From: Micromonospora sp. MH99
Lineage (GTDB): Bacteria; Actinomycetota; Actinomycetes; Mycobacteriales; Micromonosporaceae
Direction of reading: 5' to 3'
NCBI RefSeq assembly: GCF_021442385.1
Contig: NZ_MUZA01000011.1
Location: 62,001-126,000, forward strand
DNA length: 64,000 bases
A program made the translations under genes and the position numbers. Below are positions 33,043 to 41,245 of the stretch, one piece after another. The notes under the pieces are model-generated. The model ran no database searches, was not told the DNA's origin, and saw nothing but the letters and a program-made list of their open reading frames with translations. Position 1 is the stretch's first letter, and each line of letters begins with the position of its first letter.

Positions 33043-33930
33043 ATGGGGGATGGGGAATCGGACGACGGCCACCGGCTCGGCAACTACCTTCGTGCCCGGC
33101 GCGAGCTGGTCTCACCGGCTCAGGTAGGACTTCCGACCGGCGGCCGGCGCCGGGTGCCGGGCCTCCGACGTGAGGAGGTCGCCCTGCTCGCCGGAATCAG
33201 CCCCGACTACTACCTGCGCCTGGAACGGGGCCGCGACAAGAACCCCTCACCGCAGGTCCTCGAATCACTCGCGCGCGTCCTGCAGCTCGACGACATCGAG
33301 CGGGCGTATCTGCTCGACCTCGCGGCAGCGCGCCCCAGGGCACCGCGCCGAAAGCGGTCCGAGCACGTACCGGCGCGGGTGTACGAGCTGCTCGCCCACC
33401 TTCAGATCCCCGCGTTCGTCGAAGGACGCGCGTTCGATGTGCTGGCCTCCAACCCCATGGCGCTGGCGCTCTCCCCGCGCCTGCGGCCCGGCCAGAACCG
33501 GCTCCGTTCGCTCCTTCTGGACCCCGAGGAACAAGCCTTCCACCAGGACTGGACGAAGGCCACCGCCGACTTCATCGCCACCCTTCGCACCACCATCGGC
33601 GACGACATCGACAACCCCCGGTTCGTCGAGCTGGTCGGCGAACTCGCACTGTCCAGCCAGCGGTTCCGTACCCTGTGGGCCCGGCACGACGTCCGCAGTC
33701 TCGACGGAGGTACGACAACCGTCCACCACCCCGTCGTCGGCGACCTACGCCTGCACCGGGACAAACTCCCCATCGGTGACGTCATCCTCGTCGTCTACTA
33801 CCCCGACAAGGACAGCGACAGCGACGAGAAACTGCGGCTCCTTGCCGCCCTCGCGCACACCGGGAGCACAGCAGATCAGACACCGGCGGGGCGGCCCGAC
33901 GCGTCGTCGGACCGCCCCACCCGTTCTTAG
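33043..33930 (+). CDS. XRE-family regulator with MmyB-like ligand-binding domain
   Basis: The protein has 295 residues from ATG 33043. The helix-turn-helix runs about 15-75 (LGNYLRARRELVSP, RVPGLRREEVALLAGISPDYYLRLERGRD), and the hallmark GGRRRVPGLRREEVA is typical of this actinomycete family. The C-terminal half (PAFVEGRAFDVLASNPMALAL, DLRLHRDKLPIGD) is the PAS-like MmyB domain that may sense a small ligand. Divergent to the SDR, with 184 bp between starts that must hold both promoters. The 3' end contains a hairpin. Confidence 0.9.
   Translation: MGDGESDDGHRLGNYLRARRELVSPAQVGLPTGGRRRVPGLRREEVALLAGISPDYYLRLERGRDKNPSPQVLESLARVLQLDDIERAYLLDLAAARPRAPRRKRSEHVPARVYELLAHLQIPAFVEGRAFDVLASNPMALALSPRLRPGQNRLRSLLLDPEEQAFHQDWTKATADFIATLRTTIGDDIDNPRFVELVGELALSSQRFRTLWARHDVRSLDGGTTTVHHPVVGDLRLHRDKLPIGDVILVVYYPDKDSDSDEKLRLLAALAHTGSTADQTPAGRPDASSDRPTRS
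33888..33918. terminator. Hairpin within the end of the XRE gene
   Basis: 14-bp stem with one mismatch (GGGGCGGCCCGACG against CGTCGGACCGCCCC), 3-nt loop. It lies in the last codons of the XRE gene, facing the end of the convergent S15 peptidase gene seven bases away. Confidence 0.45.
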
Positions 33931-33936
33931 AGCTGA

Positions 33937-35820
33937 TCAGAAACCGAGTACGCCCCGCCCGCCGACGACGGGCAGCCGCACCTCGCTGTCGTTCGGAGCG
34001 ACCCGCAGCTCGGTGCCACCCAACGGCAGCAGCGTGTACTCCTGGTCGCTGGAGAAGACGACCACGCCGATCCGGTGCCCCGCCGGGAAGATGTAGTCCT
34101 TCGGCTCCATCGTCCACCGGTAGTCGTACAGCTTGCCCTGCTTGACCGGCTCGGTGCGCGCGGCGCTCTTGCGGTTCTGCGGGTCCATCCAACCCCGGGT
34201 CACCACTGTCGGCGCGGCGCTCGACCCGGCCGGGCCGTAGTCCACCAGGTACGCGGTGAGGTTCGCGTCGGGCTTGTTGTCGATGGCCATCCGCAGCCGC
34301 ATCTCCGGTCGGCCCGAGATGCGCACGCTCTGGGTCAGCTCGGGGGAGCGGTACGCGAGCCGGTTGGGGCTGGCCGTGTCCGGATCGGCCACCAGGGTGT
34401 CCGGGTGGATGGTCCGGCCCTCGTCGACGAAGCTCTGCTCGATCTTGGCCTTCGGCGGCTTGCCAGTGGTCAGAGCGCCCGGCGCGGTGGCGTCGGTCGC
34501 CGCGAACCGCAACCCGACCGCACGCGCGGCGGGGTCGGGCCAGTTGGCGTACGTGGTGTAGGCCCGGTCCTCGCGCTGGAGCACCGCGGTCGGCTCGTCC
34601 ATGATGCCGTTGCGCACGTTCCACAGCCAGAAGTCGAACCAGCGGTTCTCGGTCTGCTTGTAGGTCCAGGTGTGGCCGTCCGGCAGGGTCACCGAGGCGT
34701 TGCTGCCCGGACCGCCGTGCCCACCCTGGTGCAGCCAGATCTTGCGCGGCACGTCGCGCTTCGCGAGCTCGTCCCACCAGCCGGCGAAGTGCTCGGTCTT
34801 GACGTTCCAGTCGTTGAGGCCGTGCACGACGAAGACGCTGGCCTTGACGTCGCGCGCGTCCAGGTAGTCGCGGTCCTTCCAGAACGTCGAGTAGTCACCG
34901 GTGACCCGGTCCTGCTCCTTCGTGATCGTCGCGAGTTCGTCGGCGCACTGCCCCTCGGCGCGCGCCTGCCCGGCCGTGTACTGGGCCAGGATGTCCAGGT
35001 CCTCGCCCTGGAACGTCCCGGGCGCGACCACCAGGCCGTTGGCCCGGTAGTAGTCGTACCAGCTGCTGATCGCGGAGACCGGCACGATCGTCTTGAGGCC
35101 CTTGACCCCGGTGGTGGCCACCTGGTTGGGCAGCGTCCCGTTGTAGGAGACGCCGGTCATGCCGACCGCGCCGGTGGTCCAGCCGGCGGTGACCGGGGCG
35201 CCGTTCACGTCGTACGCCGTGGCCCGCCCGTTGAGCCAGTCGATGACCGCCTTGGTGCCGAGCGTCTCGGCCTGGTCGCCACTGGTCGGGCAGCCGTCCG
35301 AGTCGCCGGTGCCGACACTCTGGCCGAGCACCACCGCGTACCCGCGGGGCACGTAGTAGTCGTCCAGTGAGCCGGGCAGGTTGGCCTTCGCCTCGGCCCG
35401 CTGGATGCCCATGTCGAGCGCCCGCCGCCCGGAGCGGTCGGTCTGGCCGTTCTGCGGCAGGTCGTCGACCAGCACGCTCGGGTACGGCACGTCACCCCAG
35501 GTGCCCTTGCGGTACGGGCTGTGCTCGAAGATGACCGGCACCTTGAAGCCCTGGGTGGCGGTCTCCCGGGGCCGGGAGATGTCGATCGCCACCCGGTCGG
35601 GACGGCCGTCGTGGTCGGTGTCCACCGGGGTCTGGACGTACACCCGCTCCTCGATGGCGTCCGCGAGCGAGAACACCGGCTGGGTCATGCCGTCGGCCAC
35701 CACGATGCCGGTGGGCGCCGAGGGCGCGGGCGGCGCGGCCGTCGCGGTGGGGGCTGCGCTCAGCACCAGGGCGCCGGACACGCCGACGCTGAGAAGTGCG
35801 AGATGGCGGGGTCGACGCAT
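33937..35820 (-). CDS. Secreted Xaa-Pro dipeptidyl-peptidase (S15/CocE-like)
   Basis: The protein has 627 residues. A signal peptide (MRRPRHLALLSVGVSGALVL, then ATAAP) is followed by an alpha/beta hydrolase core: RVAIDISRP, the nucleophile elbow GMTGVSYNG with Ser at about 224, Asp in VHGLNDWNV, and His in LHQGGHGGPG. The C-terminal 200 residues form the jelly-roll domain of S15/CocE enzymes (RSPELTQSVRISGRPEM, YIFPAGHRIGVVVFSSD). It removes X-Pro dipeptides from peptides outside the cell. Start ATG 35820 has SD GGGAG; the frame also runs far upstream into the subtilisin gene's antisense, which is not coding. Confidence 0.92.
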   Translation of the reverse strand: MRRPRHLALLSVGVSGALVLSAAPTATAAPPAPSAPTGIVVADGMTQPVFSLADAIEERVYVQTPVDTDHDGRPDRVAIDISRPRETATQGFKVPVIFEHSPYRKGTWGDVPYPSVLVDDLPQNGQTDRSGRRALDMGIQRAEAKANLPGSLDDYYVPRGYAVVLGQSVGTGDSDGCPTSGDQAETLGTKAVIDWLNGRATAYDVNGAPVTAGWTTGAVGMTGVSYNGTLPNQVATTGVKGLKTIVPVSAISSWYDYYRANGLVVAPGTFQGEDLDILAQYTAGQARAEGQCADELATITKEQDRVTGDYSTFWKDRDYLDARDVKASVFVVHGLNDWNVKTEHFAGWWDELAKRDVPRKIWLHQGGHGGPGSNASVTLPDGHTWTYKQTENRWFDFWLWNVRNGIMDEPTAVLQREDRAYTTYANWPDPAARAVGLRFAATDATAPGALTTGKPPKAKIEQSFVDEGRTIHPDTLVADPDTASPNRLAYRSPELTQSVRISGRPEMRLRMAIDNKPDANLTAYLVDYGPAGSSAAPTVVTRGWMDPQNRKSAARTEPVKQGKLYDYRWTMEPKDYIFPAGHRIGVVVFSSDQEYTLLPLGGTELRVAPNDSEVRLPVVGGRGVLGF

Positions 35821-36138
35821 GCGCGTCTCCCTTCGGTCGGGCTGGCTGCCGGGTCTCGGCACGGACCAATCGCGAAGATCCATTCGTCGCCATGCTAGGT
35901 GCGGGTGGGCGTCGCGTCGATCCCCTCGGGTGGTCACCGCCGGCCGTTTTCCGGGCCGGGGAGGCGGCCGCAATCGAACCGACATCGAACCGGGCACGGT
36001 GCCGACACACGGCGGAAACCCTTGCCCGGTGGGAAGAAAAAGTGCTCGTCGCAGGCTGCCGAAGATCGCGTACCGAGACATATGATCTTGCAAAAGTCGC
36101 CCAAGAGGCGCATTTGTCCACATGAGACAGGGAGCGAA
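35821..36138. other. 318-bp intergenic region between divergent protease genes
   Basis: No gene recognised. It must hold both promoters. On the + strand TATGAT at 36081-36086 is a good -10 for the subtilisin gene; no clear -35 was found. Weakly similar A-rich sequence near 36036-36044 lies upstream of it. No riboswitch structure recognised. Confidence 0.4.
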
Positions 36139-39100
36139 ATGCTCAGAAGAACACGCTGGCTGCTGGCCGTCGCCGTCACGGCCACGGCGCTGACCGCCGT
36201 GCCCGGCGGCACCGCCACAGCCGGTCCCGGCGCAGGAGTCCTGCCGGGCACACCCGGCGCCTCCGCCGACTTGAAGACCCACACCGTCACCCTGCTCACC
36301 GGGGACGTGGTGACCGTCCGAAGCACCGGCTCGGGATGCCCGCAGGCCACGGTACGGCCCGTCGACGCGAACACCGTGCTCCGCCAGACCTGCGGCCCGG
36401 ACGGCCACCTGCACGTCCTGCCCGCCCGCGTCGAGTCCCAGATCGGCTCGACCCTGGACCCCGACCTCTTCGACGTCACCGCGCTGATCGCCGACGGGTA
36501 CGACGACGAGAGCACCTCCACGCTGCCCGTCATCGTGCAGCCCGCCACCGCCTCGGCGCGGGTGGCCGCGCTCGGCGACGTGCGCTCCCTGCCCAGCATC
36601 GGCGCGGTGGCCGGCCACGTACCCAAGAAGAGCCCGGCCTCCGCGAAGCTCGCGACCGACTCGCTGCTCGCCGGCGCGAAGAAGGTCTGGCTCGACCGCA
36701 AGGTCCGCGCCACCGTGCTGACCGGCGGCGCGAAGCCCGCCGGTCTGGACCGCAACCTCGACCAGATCGACGCGCCGCAGGCGTGGAAGGCCGGCTACAC
36801 CGGCAAGGGCGTGCGGGTCGCGGTCCTCGACACCGGCGCCGACTTCACCCACCCCGACCTCGCCGGCCGGGTCGTCGAACGGGCCGACTTCACCGCCGAG
36901 GGCGGTGACGCCGTCGACCACAACGGCCACGGTACGCACGTCGCGTCGACAATCGCCGGCACCGGCGCGGCCGCCCACGGTCAGCGTCGCGGTGTGGCGC
37001 CGGACGCCGGGCTGGTGATCGGCAAGGTCCTCGACGACCACGGCTCCGGCGCCGACTCCGGCATCATCGCCGCCATGGAGTGGGCCTCCACCCGGGCCGA
37101 CGTCATCAACATGAGCCTCGGCGGCAGCGAGGCGGACGACGGCAGCGACCCGCTCTCGCTGGCCGTGGACCGGCTCAGCACGTCCACCGGCGTCCTCTTC
37201 GTCATCGCGGCGGGCAACAGCGGCGCGCAGATCTCCTCGCCCGGGTCCGCCACCAGCGCGCTCACCGTCGGCGCCGTCGACCGCGACGACAAGCTCGCCG
37301 ACTTCTCCAGCCGCGGACCGCTGGTGAACAGCCACGCGGCCAAGCCGGAGCTGGTCGCGCCCGGCGTCGACATCGTCGCCGCCCGAGCCGCCGGCACCAA
37401 CCTCCAGGACCCGATCGACAGGTACTACGAGGGCCTCAGCGGCACCTCGATGGCCACGCCGCACGTCGCCGGTGCCGCCGCGCTGCTCGCCCAGCGTCAC
37501 CCCGACTGGACCGGCGCGAAGCTCAAGGCGGCGCTCGTCGGTGCCGCCGACCCGCTCAGCGGCGTCGACGCGTACGCCGTGGGAGCCGGCCGGCTCAACG
37601 CGGCCCGGGCCCTCGGCGGCCCGACCAGCGACCAGCCGGTGGTCAACCTCGGCACCTTCGCGTACCCGCAGTCCGGCAGCAGCACCACGACGTTGAGCTG
37701 GACCGGCGGCGCCACCCCGGCCACGACGGTCCTCGACCTCGACGTGTCGGTCGTCAACCACGACGGCCAGCCGGTGCCGCGCGGCGCGGCGTCGCTGTCG
37801 ACGAGTCGGGTGATGCCCAGGCACGGCGCGACGGCGGAAGCGACGCTGCGGATCAACCGCGCGGCGTTGGCCAGCCGGCCGGGCTTCTACCTGGCCACCG
37901 TCACCGCCCGCACCGGACGCACTGTCGTCGCGGTCACCCCGGTGAGTTTCTACGTCGAGCCTGCCAGCTACGACCTGACGATCAACACGAAGCCGCTGCC
38001 GGGTCTGCGGGACGGCGCGGAGACCTGGATCAACCTCATGGTCGCCAACCTCACCGACCCCCAGATCTACTACGGCGGCGGGTCCGGCACTCCCGGGGAG
38101 ACCTTCACCCTGCGGGTTCCGGCCGGCCGGTACTCGGTGCTCGGTGCCTCCGTCGCCTACTACGTCGACAGTGACGTGCTGGAGACGACCCTCACCGCCG
38201 ACGCCGACCTGGACGTACGGACCGCCCGCACCGTCACCCTCGACCCGGCGAAGGCCAAACCGGTGACGGCCACCGTCGACGGGGTTCCCACCACGCCCAC
38301 CCGGGTCGACTTCACGAATTTCCAGACCGCGGCGAACGGCCTGTCCTGGTGGCACCAGATCAGCGGCTTCGGCAAGCTGACGACGGTCCGCAGCACCGCG
38401 CTGCCGCAGCCCTCGATCGGGTCGCGGCGGACCTGGGCGGCAGTCAACCTGGACTCGCCCGCCGGCGCGGCCGAGCCGTACCGCTACAACCTCGTGCACG
38501 AGTACGCGGGCGGCGTGCCGGCCGACCCGGCGTACCGGGTGACCAGGGCGGAGCAGGCCAGGCTGGCCCGCATCGACGAGCGGTTCCACCAGACCGACTC
38601 ACCGGAGATGTTCACCCAGCTGGTGCGACTCGGGTCCACGGTCGACGGTGTACCGGTGACCCAGACCTACGAGGGGCCGCTGCCGCCGACGCGCACCGAC
38701 TACCTGTCACCCGAGATCGTCTGGGCCGACGAGGGTGTCTACGGCGGGTTGGCGGCCCAGGAGGCGCCCCGCAGCTACCAGCCGGGCAGTCGACAGAGCA
38801 AGGTCTGGGCGCGGCAGCCGCTGCACTCCGACTGGTACGACGACCCGGCGGGCGCCGACTCCAGCTGCGCCACCGCACCGGCCCGGACGCGGGGCAACCT
38901 GCACCTCGACCTCGTGTCGTTGACCGACCAGCACCAGCGGGCCGACTGCCTGCGGGGCGAGGCGATCGGTGTGAAGCGCACGCTGTCGCTGTACCGCGAC
39001 GGCAAGCTGGTCGAGCAGCGGCAGGGCCCGTTCGGCGACTTCACGGTGCCGCAGGCGATGGCCGACTACCGGGTGACTCTCGACGTCGACACGAGCCTCA

Positions 39101-39489
39101 TCCTGCCGATCTCGACCAGGGCCACCACCTCGTGGACGTTCCGGTCCGCCGGGCCGGACGGGACTCAGAGCGTGCCGCTGCCGCTGCTCGCTGTCGACTA
39201 CGCCCTACCCATGGACCACGACAACCACCCGGTCGGCGGAACTGCCGAGCTGACCGTCCGCCAGGCGCACGGCGTGCGGGCGCAGAAGGTCACGTCGATG
39301 CAGGTCTGGACGTCGACCGACGACGGCGCCACCTGGAAGACCGCCCGGGTCACCGGCAGCGGCGACACCTACCGCGTCGACCTGCCGAAGGTCGCCTCCG
39401 GGCAGGCCGTCTCGCTGCGGGTCAAGGCCGCCGCCAACGGCGGTAGTGGCATCGACCAGACCATCATCCGGGCGTACCACGCCGGCTGA
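36139..39489 (+). CDS. Secreted S8 subtilisin-like serine protease
   Basis: The protein has 1116 residues from ATG 36139, with SD-like CAGGGAGCG. A Sec signal peptide ends near ATAG. A propeptide-like region (about 45-205: THTVTLLTGDVVTV) precedes the protease domain. The catalytic triad is visible: Asp in VAVLDTGADFTHPD (about 231), His in NGHGTHVAST (about 267) and Ser in GLSGTSMATPHVAGA (about 437). A long C-terminal region of about 600 residues is beta-rich and likely mediates substrate or wall binding. It resembles the large Streptomyces/Micromonospora S8 proteases. It is divergent from the S15 peptidase, so the two may act together in extracellular protein use. Confidence 0.93.
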   Translation: MLRRTRWLLAVAVTATALTAVPGGTATAGPGAGVLPGTPGASADLKTHTVTLLTGDVVTVRSTGSGCPQATVRPVDANTVLRQTCGPDGHLHVLPARVESQIGSTLDPDLFDVTALIADGYDDESTSTLPVIVQPATASARVAALGDVRSLPSIGAVAGHVPKKSPASAKLATDSLLAGAKKVWLDRKVRATVLTGGAKPAGLDRNLDQIDAPQAWKAGYTGKGVRVAVLDTGADFTHPDLAGRVVERADFTAEGGDAVDHNGHGTHVASTIAGTGAAAHGQRRGVAPDAGLVIGKVLDDHGSGADSGIIAAMEWASTRADVINMSLGGSEADDGSDPLSLAVDRLSTSTGVLFVIAAGNSGAQISSPGSATSALTVGAVDRDDKLADFSSRGPLVNSHAAKPELVAPGVDIVAARAAGTNLQDPIDRYYEGLSGTSMATPHVAGAAALLAQRHPDWTGAKLKAALVGAADPLSGVDAYAVGAGRLNAARALGGPTSDQPVVNLGTFAYPQSGSSTTTLSWTGGATPATTVLDLDVSVVNHDGQPVPRGAASLSTSRVMPRHGATAEATLRINRAALASRPGFYLATVTARTGRTVVAVTPVSFYVEPASYDLTINTKPLPGLRDGAETWINLMVANLTDPQIYYGGGSGTPGETFTLRVPAGRYSVLGASVAYYVDSDVLETTLTADADLDVRTARTVTLDPAKAKPVTATVDGVPTTPTRVDFTNFQTAANGLSWWHQISGFGKLTTVRSTALPQPSIGSRRTWAAVNLDSPAGAAEPYRYNLVHEYAGGVPADPAYRVTRAEQARLARIDERFHQTDSPEMFTQLVRLGSTVDGVPVTQTYEGPLPPTRTDYLSPEIVWADEGVYGGLAAQEAPRSYQPGSRQSKVWARQPLHSDWYDDPAGADSSCATAPARTRGNLHLDLVSLTDQHQRADCLRGEAIGVKRTLSLYRDGKLVEQRQGPFGDFTVPQAMADYRVTLDVDTSLILPISTRATTSWTFRSAGPDGTQSVPLPLLAVDYALPMDHDNHPVGGTAELTVRQAHGVRAQKVTSMQVWTSTDDGATWKTARVTGSGDTYRVDLPKVASGQAVSLRVKAAANGGSGIDQTIIRAYHAG

Positions 39490-39497
39490 CGGTCACC

Positions 39498-39537
39498 GCG
39501 CGGGTGCGGTCCGGCTCCGGCCGGGCCGCGCCCGCGC
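39498..39537. terminator. Bidirectional hairpin between S8 and DUF2231 genes
   Basis: 17-bp stem (39498-39514 with 39521-39537) with two G-U type differences, 6-nt loop. It starts eight bases after the protease stop and ends just before the stop of the convergent DUF2231 gene. Confidence 0.65.
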
Positions 39538-39540
39538 TCG

Positions 39541-40026
39541 TCACTGGCCCTCCCAGACCGCCTTCGCGCCCGAGTCGCCGGTACGGACCACGTAGTACAC
39601 GGCGATGCCGGCGGCCACCACCGACAGCACCTGCAACACCAGCGTCAGCGCCCGACCGCCGCGCGCGACCTGCGCGCCGCGCGGCGCGACGAACCAGACC
39701 AGCGCCAGTGCCACGACCCCCAGCCCGATCGCGGCGTAGAGGGTGAGGTCGCCGAAATCCTGGTGCGCCTCCAACTTCGGCACGAACTCGGGCGTGACGC
39801 GGTTGGCGGAGCGCATACGCGCGAAGAACGCGTCGCCGGTGAGCTTCGCCAGCAGGGCGGCGACCGGTGCGCCCACGGCGAGCAGGCCCAGCACCCAGCG
39901 CGTGTGCGGCCGGATCGGCGCGACCAGCGCGTACGCGACTGTCAGGAGGGCCAGCAGCGGCACGAACACGACAGCGGCGTGCAGCACGAGAGGGTGAGCG
40001 GGGATGCCCAGGAACTCTTCGAACAT
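39541..40026 (-). CDS. DUF2231-family membrane protein
   Basis: The protein has 161 residues and four membrane helices. The signature GIPAHPLVLHAAVVFVPL at the start and VRTGDSGAKAVWEG at the end match DUF2231. The paired His residues in HPLVLH and a third in EAHQDFGD may bind haem or a metal, as suggested for this family. A paralogue lies at 43364. The function is unknown; some members sit near cytochrome or copper genes. Confidence 0.85.
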   Translation of the reverse strand: MFEEFLGIPAHPLVLHAAVVFVPLLALLTVAYALVAPIRPHTRWVLGLLAVGAPVAALLAKLTGDAFFARMRSANRVTPEFVPKLEAHQDFGDLTLYAAIGLGVVALALVWFVAPRGAQVARGGRALTLVLQVLSVVAAGIAVYYVVRTGDSGAKAVWEGQ

Positions 40027-40111
40027 TCGGCGACTCCTCCGGCCATGGCGGATCTCGATGATCCAGGCTTGGAGGCTATCGGTACCGACTGGGCGTGCCC
40101 AGAGCCGACGA

Positions 40112-41128
40112 TCAGCTGCGCGAGCGGGGCAGACAGTCCTTCTTGTACTTCAGGCCCGAGCCGCACCAGCACGGGTCGTTGCGCTCCGGTGGCCAGGGCA
40201 CCCGCGAGCTGGGTCGCGCCGACACCTCGGCCGCGTAACCGGCGCGGATCGCCGCGTCGGTCGCGTCGCCGTCGCGTCGACCGGCGAACGCGTGCAGGCC
40301 CGCCACCGTCGCCCTGAACACGCCCAGCCCGGTCCGGCCGGCAGCCGTCAGCCGTACCAGCTCCTTCTCCAGCCGGGCCCGGTGCGCGTCCCAGTCCGGC
40401 CCGTACACGTCGGTCAGCTCGGGGTGCGCGGCGAGCAGACTGTCGAACTCCTCCCGGGGCCAGAGGAGCAGATCGGTATCACCGCCCTGACGCTCCGCCG
40501 CGCGGCGGACGAGCTGGTTCTCCAGGCGGTCGGCCAGATCGTCCTGCCGGTCGTGCGTCAGGTTGAGGTTCCGGCGTACCCGGTGGCGCTGTTGCAGCAG
40601 GGAAAAGAGCACACCCGGCGCGTCCGGCGGACCGACCTCCGGGTCGGCCGTCACTCCGGTCCGCTCACCCAGCAGACTGTCGACCGCCTCGCTCAGCCAT
40701 GTCTCGGCGATCGCCGAACGGCCGGCCGCGTCCAGCGCCGCACTCACGTAGGCGGGCGCGTCGGGCTGCGTGAGCAGCAGCGGCCGCAGCGCCGTCAGCT
40801 CCGCCATCGCCTCGTCGTCGCGGTCGCCGGCCTGGAACATCACCCGGGCCCGCAGCGCGCGGACAACTCCGGCCCGGGGATCGTCGGCGGACGGGTACGC
40901 CGCCAGCGCCTCGTCCGCGTACCGCATCGCGGCATCGGGCCGGGCCCGGATCTGGGCGATCTCGGCGGCCAGGGTCAGCGCGTCCCCGGCGTCGTCCGGA
41001 TCCTGGAGCCGGCCCTGCCGGGCCGCCTCGGCCACGTCGGCGGCGACACCGAGCGGGTCGGCCGTCCCGAGCACCGAACGGCGGAGTTCGGCGAGGTCAG
41101 CCTTGGTGAGTACGTCTCTCGTCGGCAC
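40112..41128 (-). CDS. SEC-C motif protein
   Basis: The protein has 338 residues from the GTG at 41128, which has an SD-like GTGAGG; an ATG 16 codons upstream is the alternative. Most of the chain is helical (Ala-rich, tetratricopeptide-like ADAALAAYPSADDPRAG region at about 75-130). The C-terminus carries the SEC-C zinc motif RNDPCWCGSGLKYKKDC, as in SecA. Such proteins bind zinc through the Cys/His of this motif and are often translation- or secretion-associated. No SecA domain is present. Role unknown. Confidence 0.82.
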   Translation of the reverse strand: MPTRDVLTKADLAELRRSVLGTADPLGVAADVAEAARQGRLQDPDDAGDALTLAAEIAQIRARPDAAMRYADEALAAYPSADDPRAGVVRALRARVMFQAGDRDDEAMAELTALRPLLLTQPDAPAYVSAALDAAGRSAIAETWLSEAVDSLLGERTGVTADPEVGPPDAPGVLFSLLQQRHRVRRNLNLTHDRQDDLADRLENQLVRRAAERQGGDTDLLLWPREEFDSLLAAHPELTDVYGPDWDAHRARLEKELVRLTAAGRTGLGVFRATVAGLHAFAGRRDGDATDAAIRAGYAAEVSARPSSRVPWPPERNDPCWCGSGLKYKKDCLPRSRS

Positions 41129-41245
41129 GACCTCACGGTACGTCGGCGTGCTTCCGCCCGGCCGAATTATGGCCATCTGCCGTCAACCAGACCTCGATAG
41201 CGTCCGGTCGCCAGTTTCTCGACCAGATCGCACAAAGGCGGAGTT

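Noticed and set aside
35821..38589. Upstream extension of the S15 peptidase frame through the subtilisin gene
   Set aside because: The signal peptide and SD fix the start at 35820; the extension is antisense to the S8 protease.
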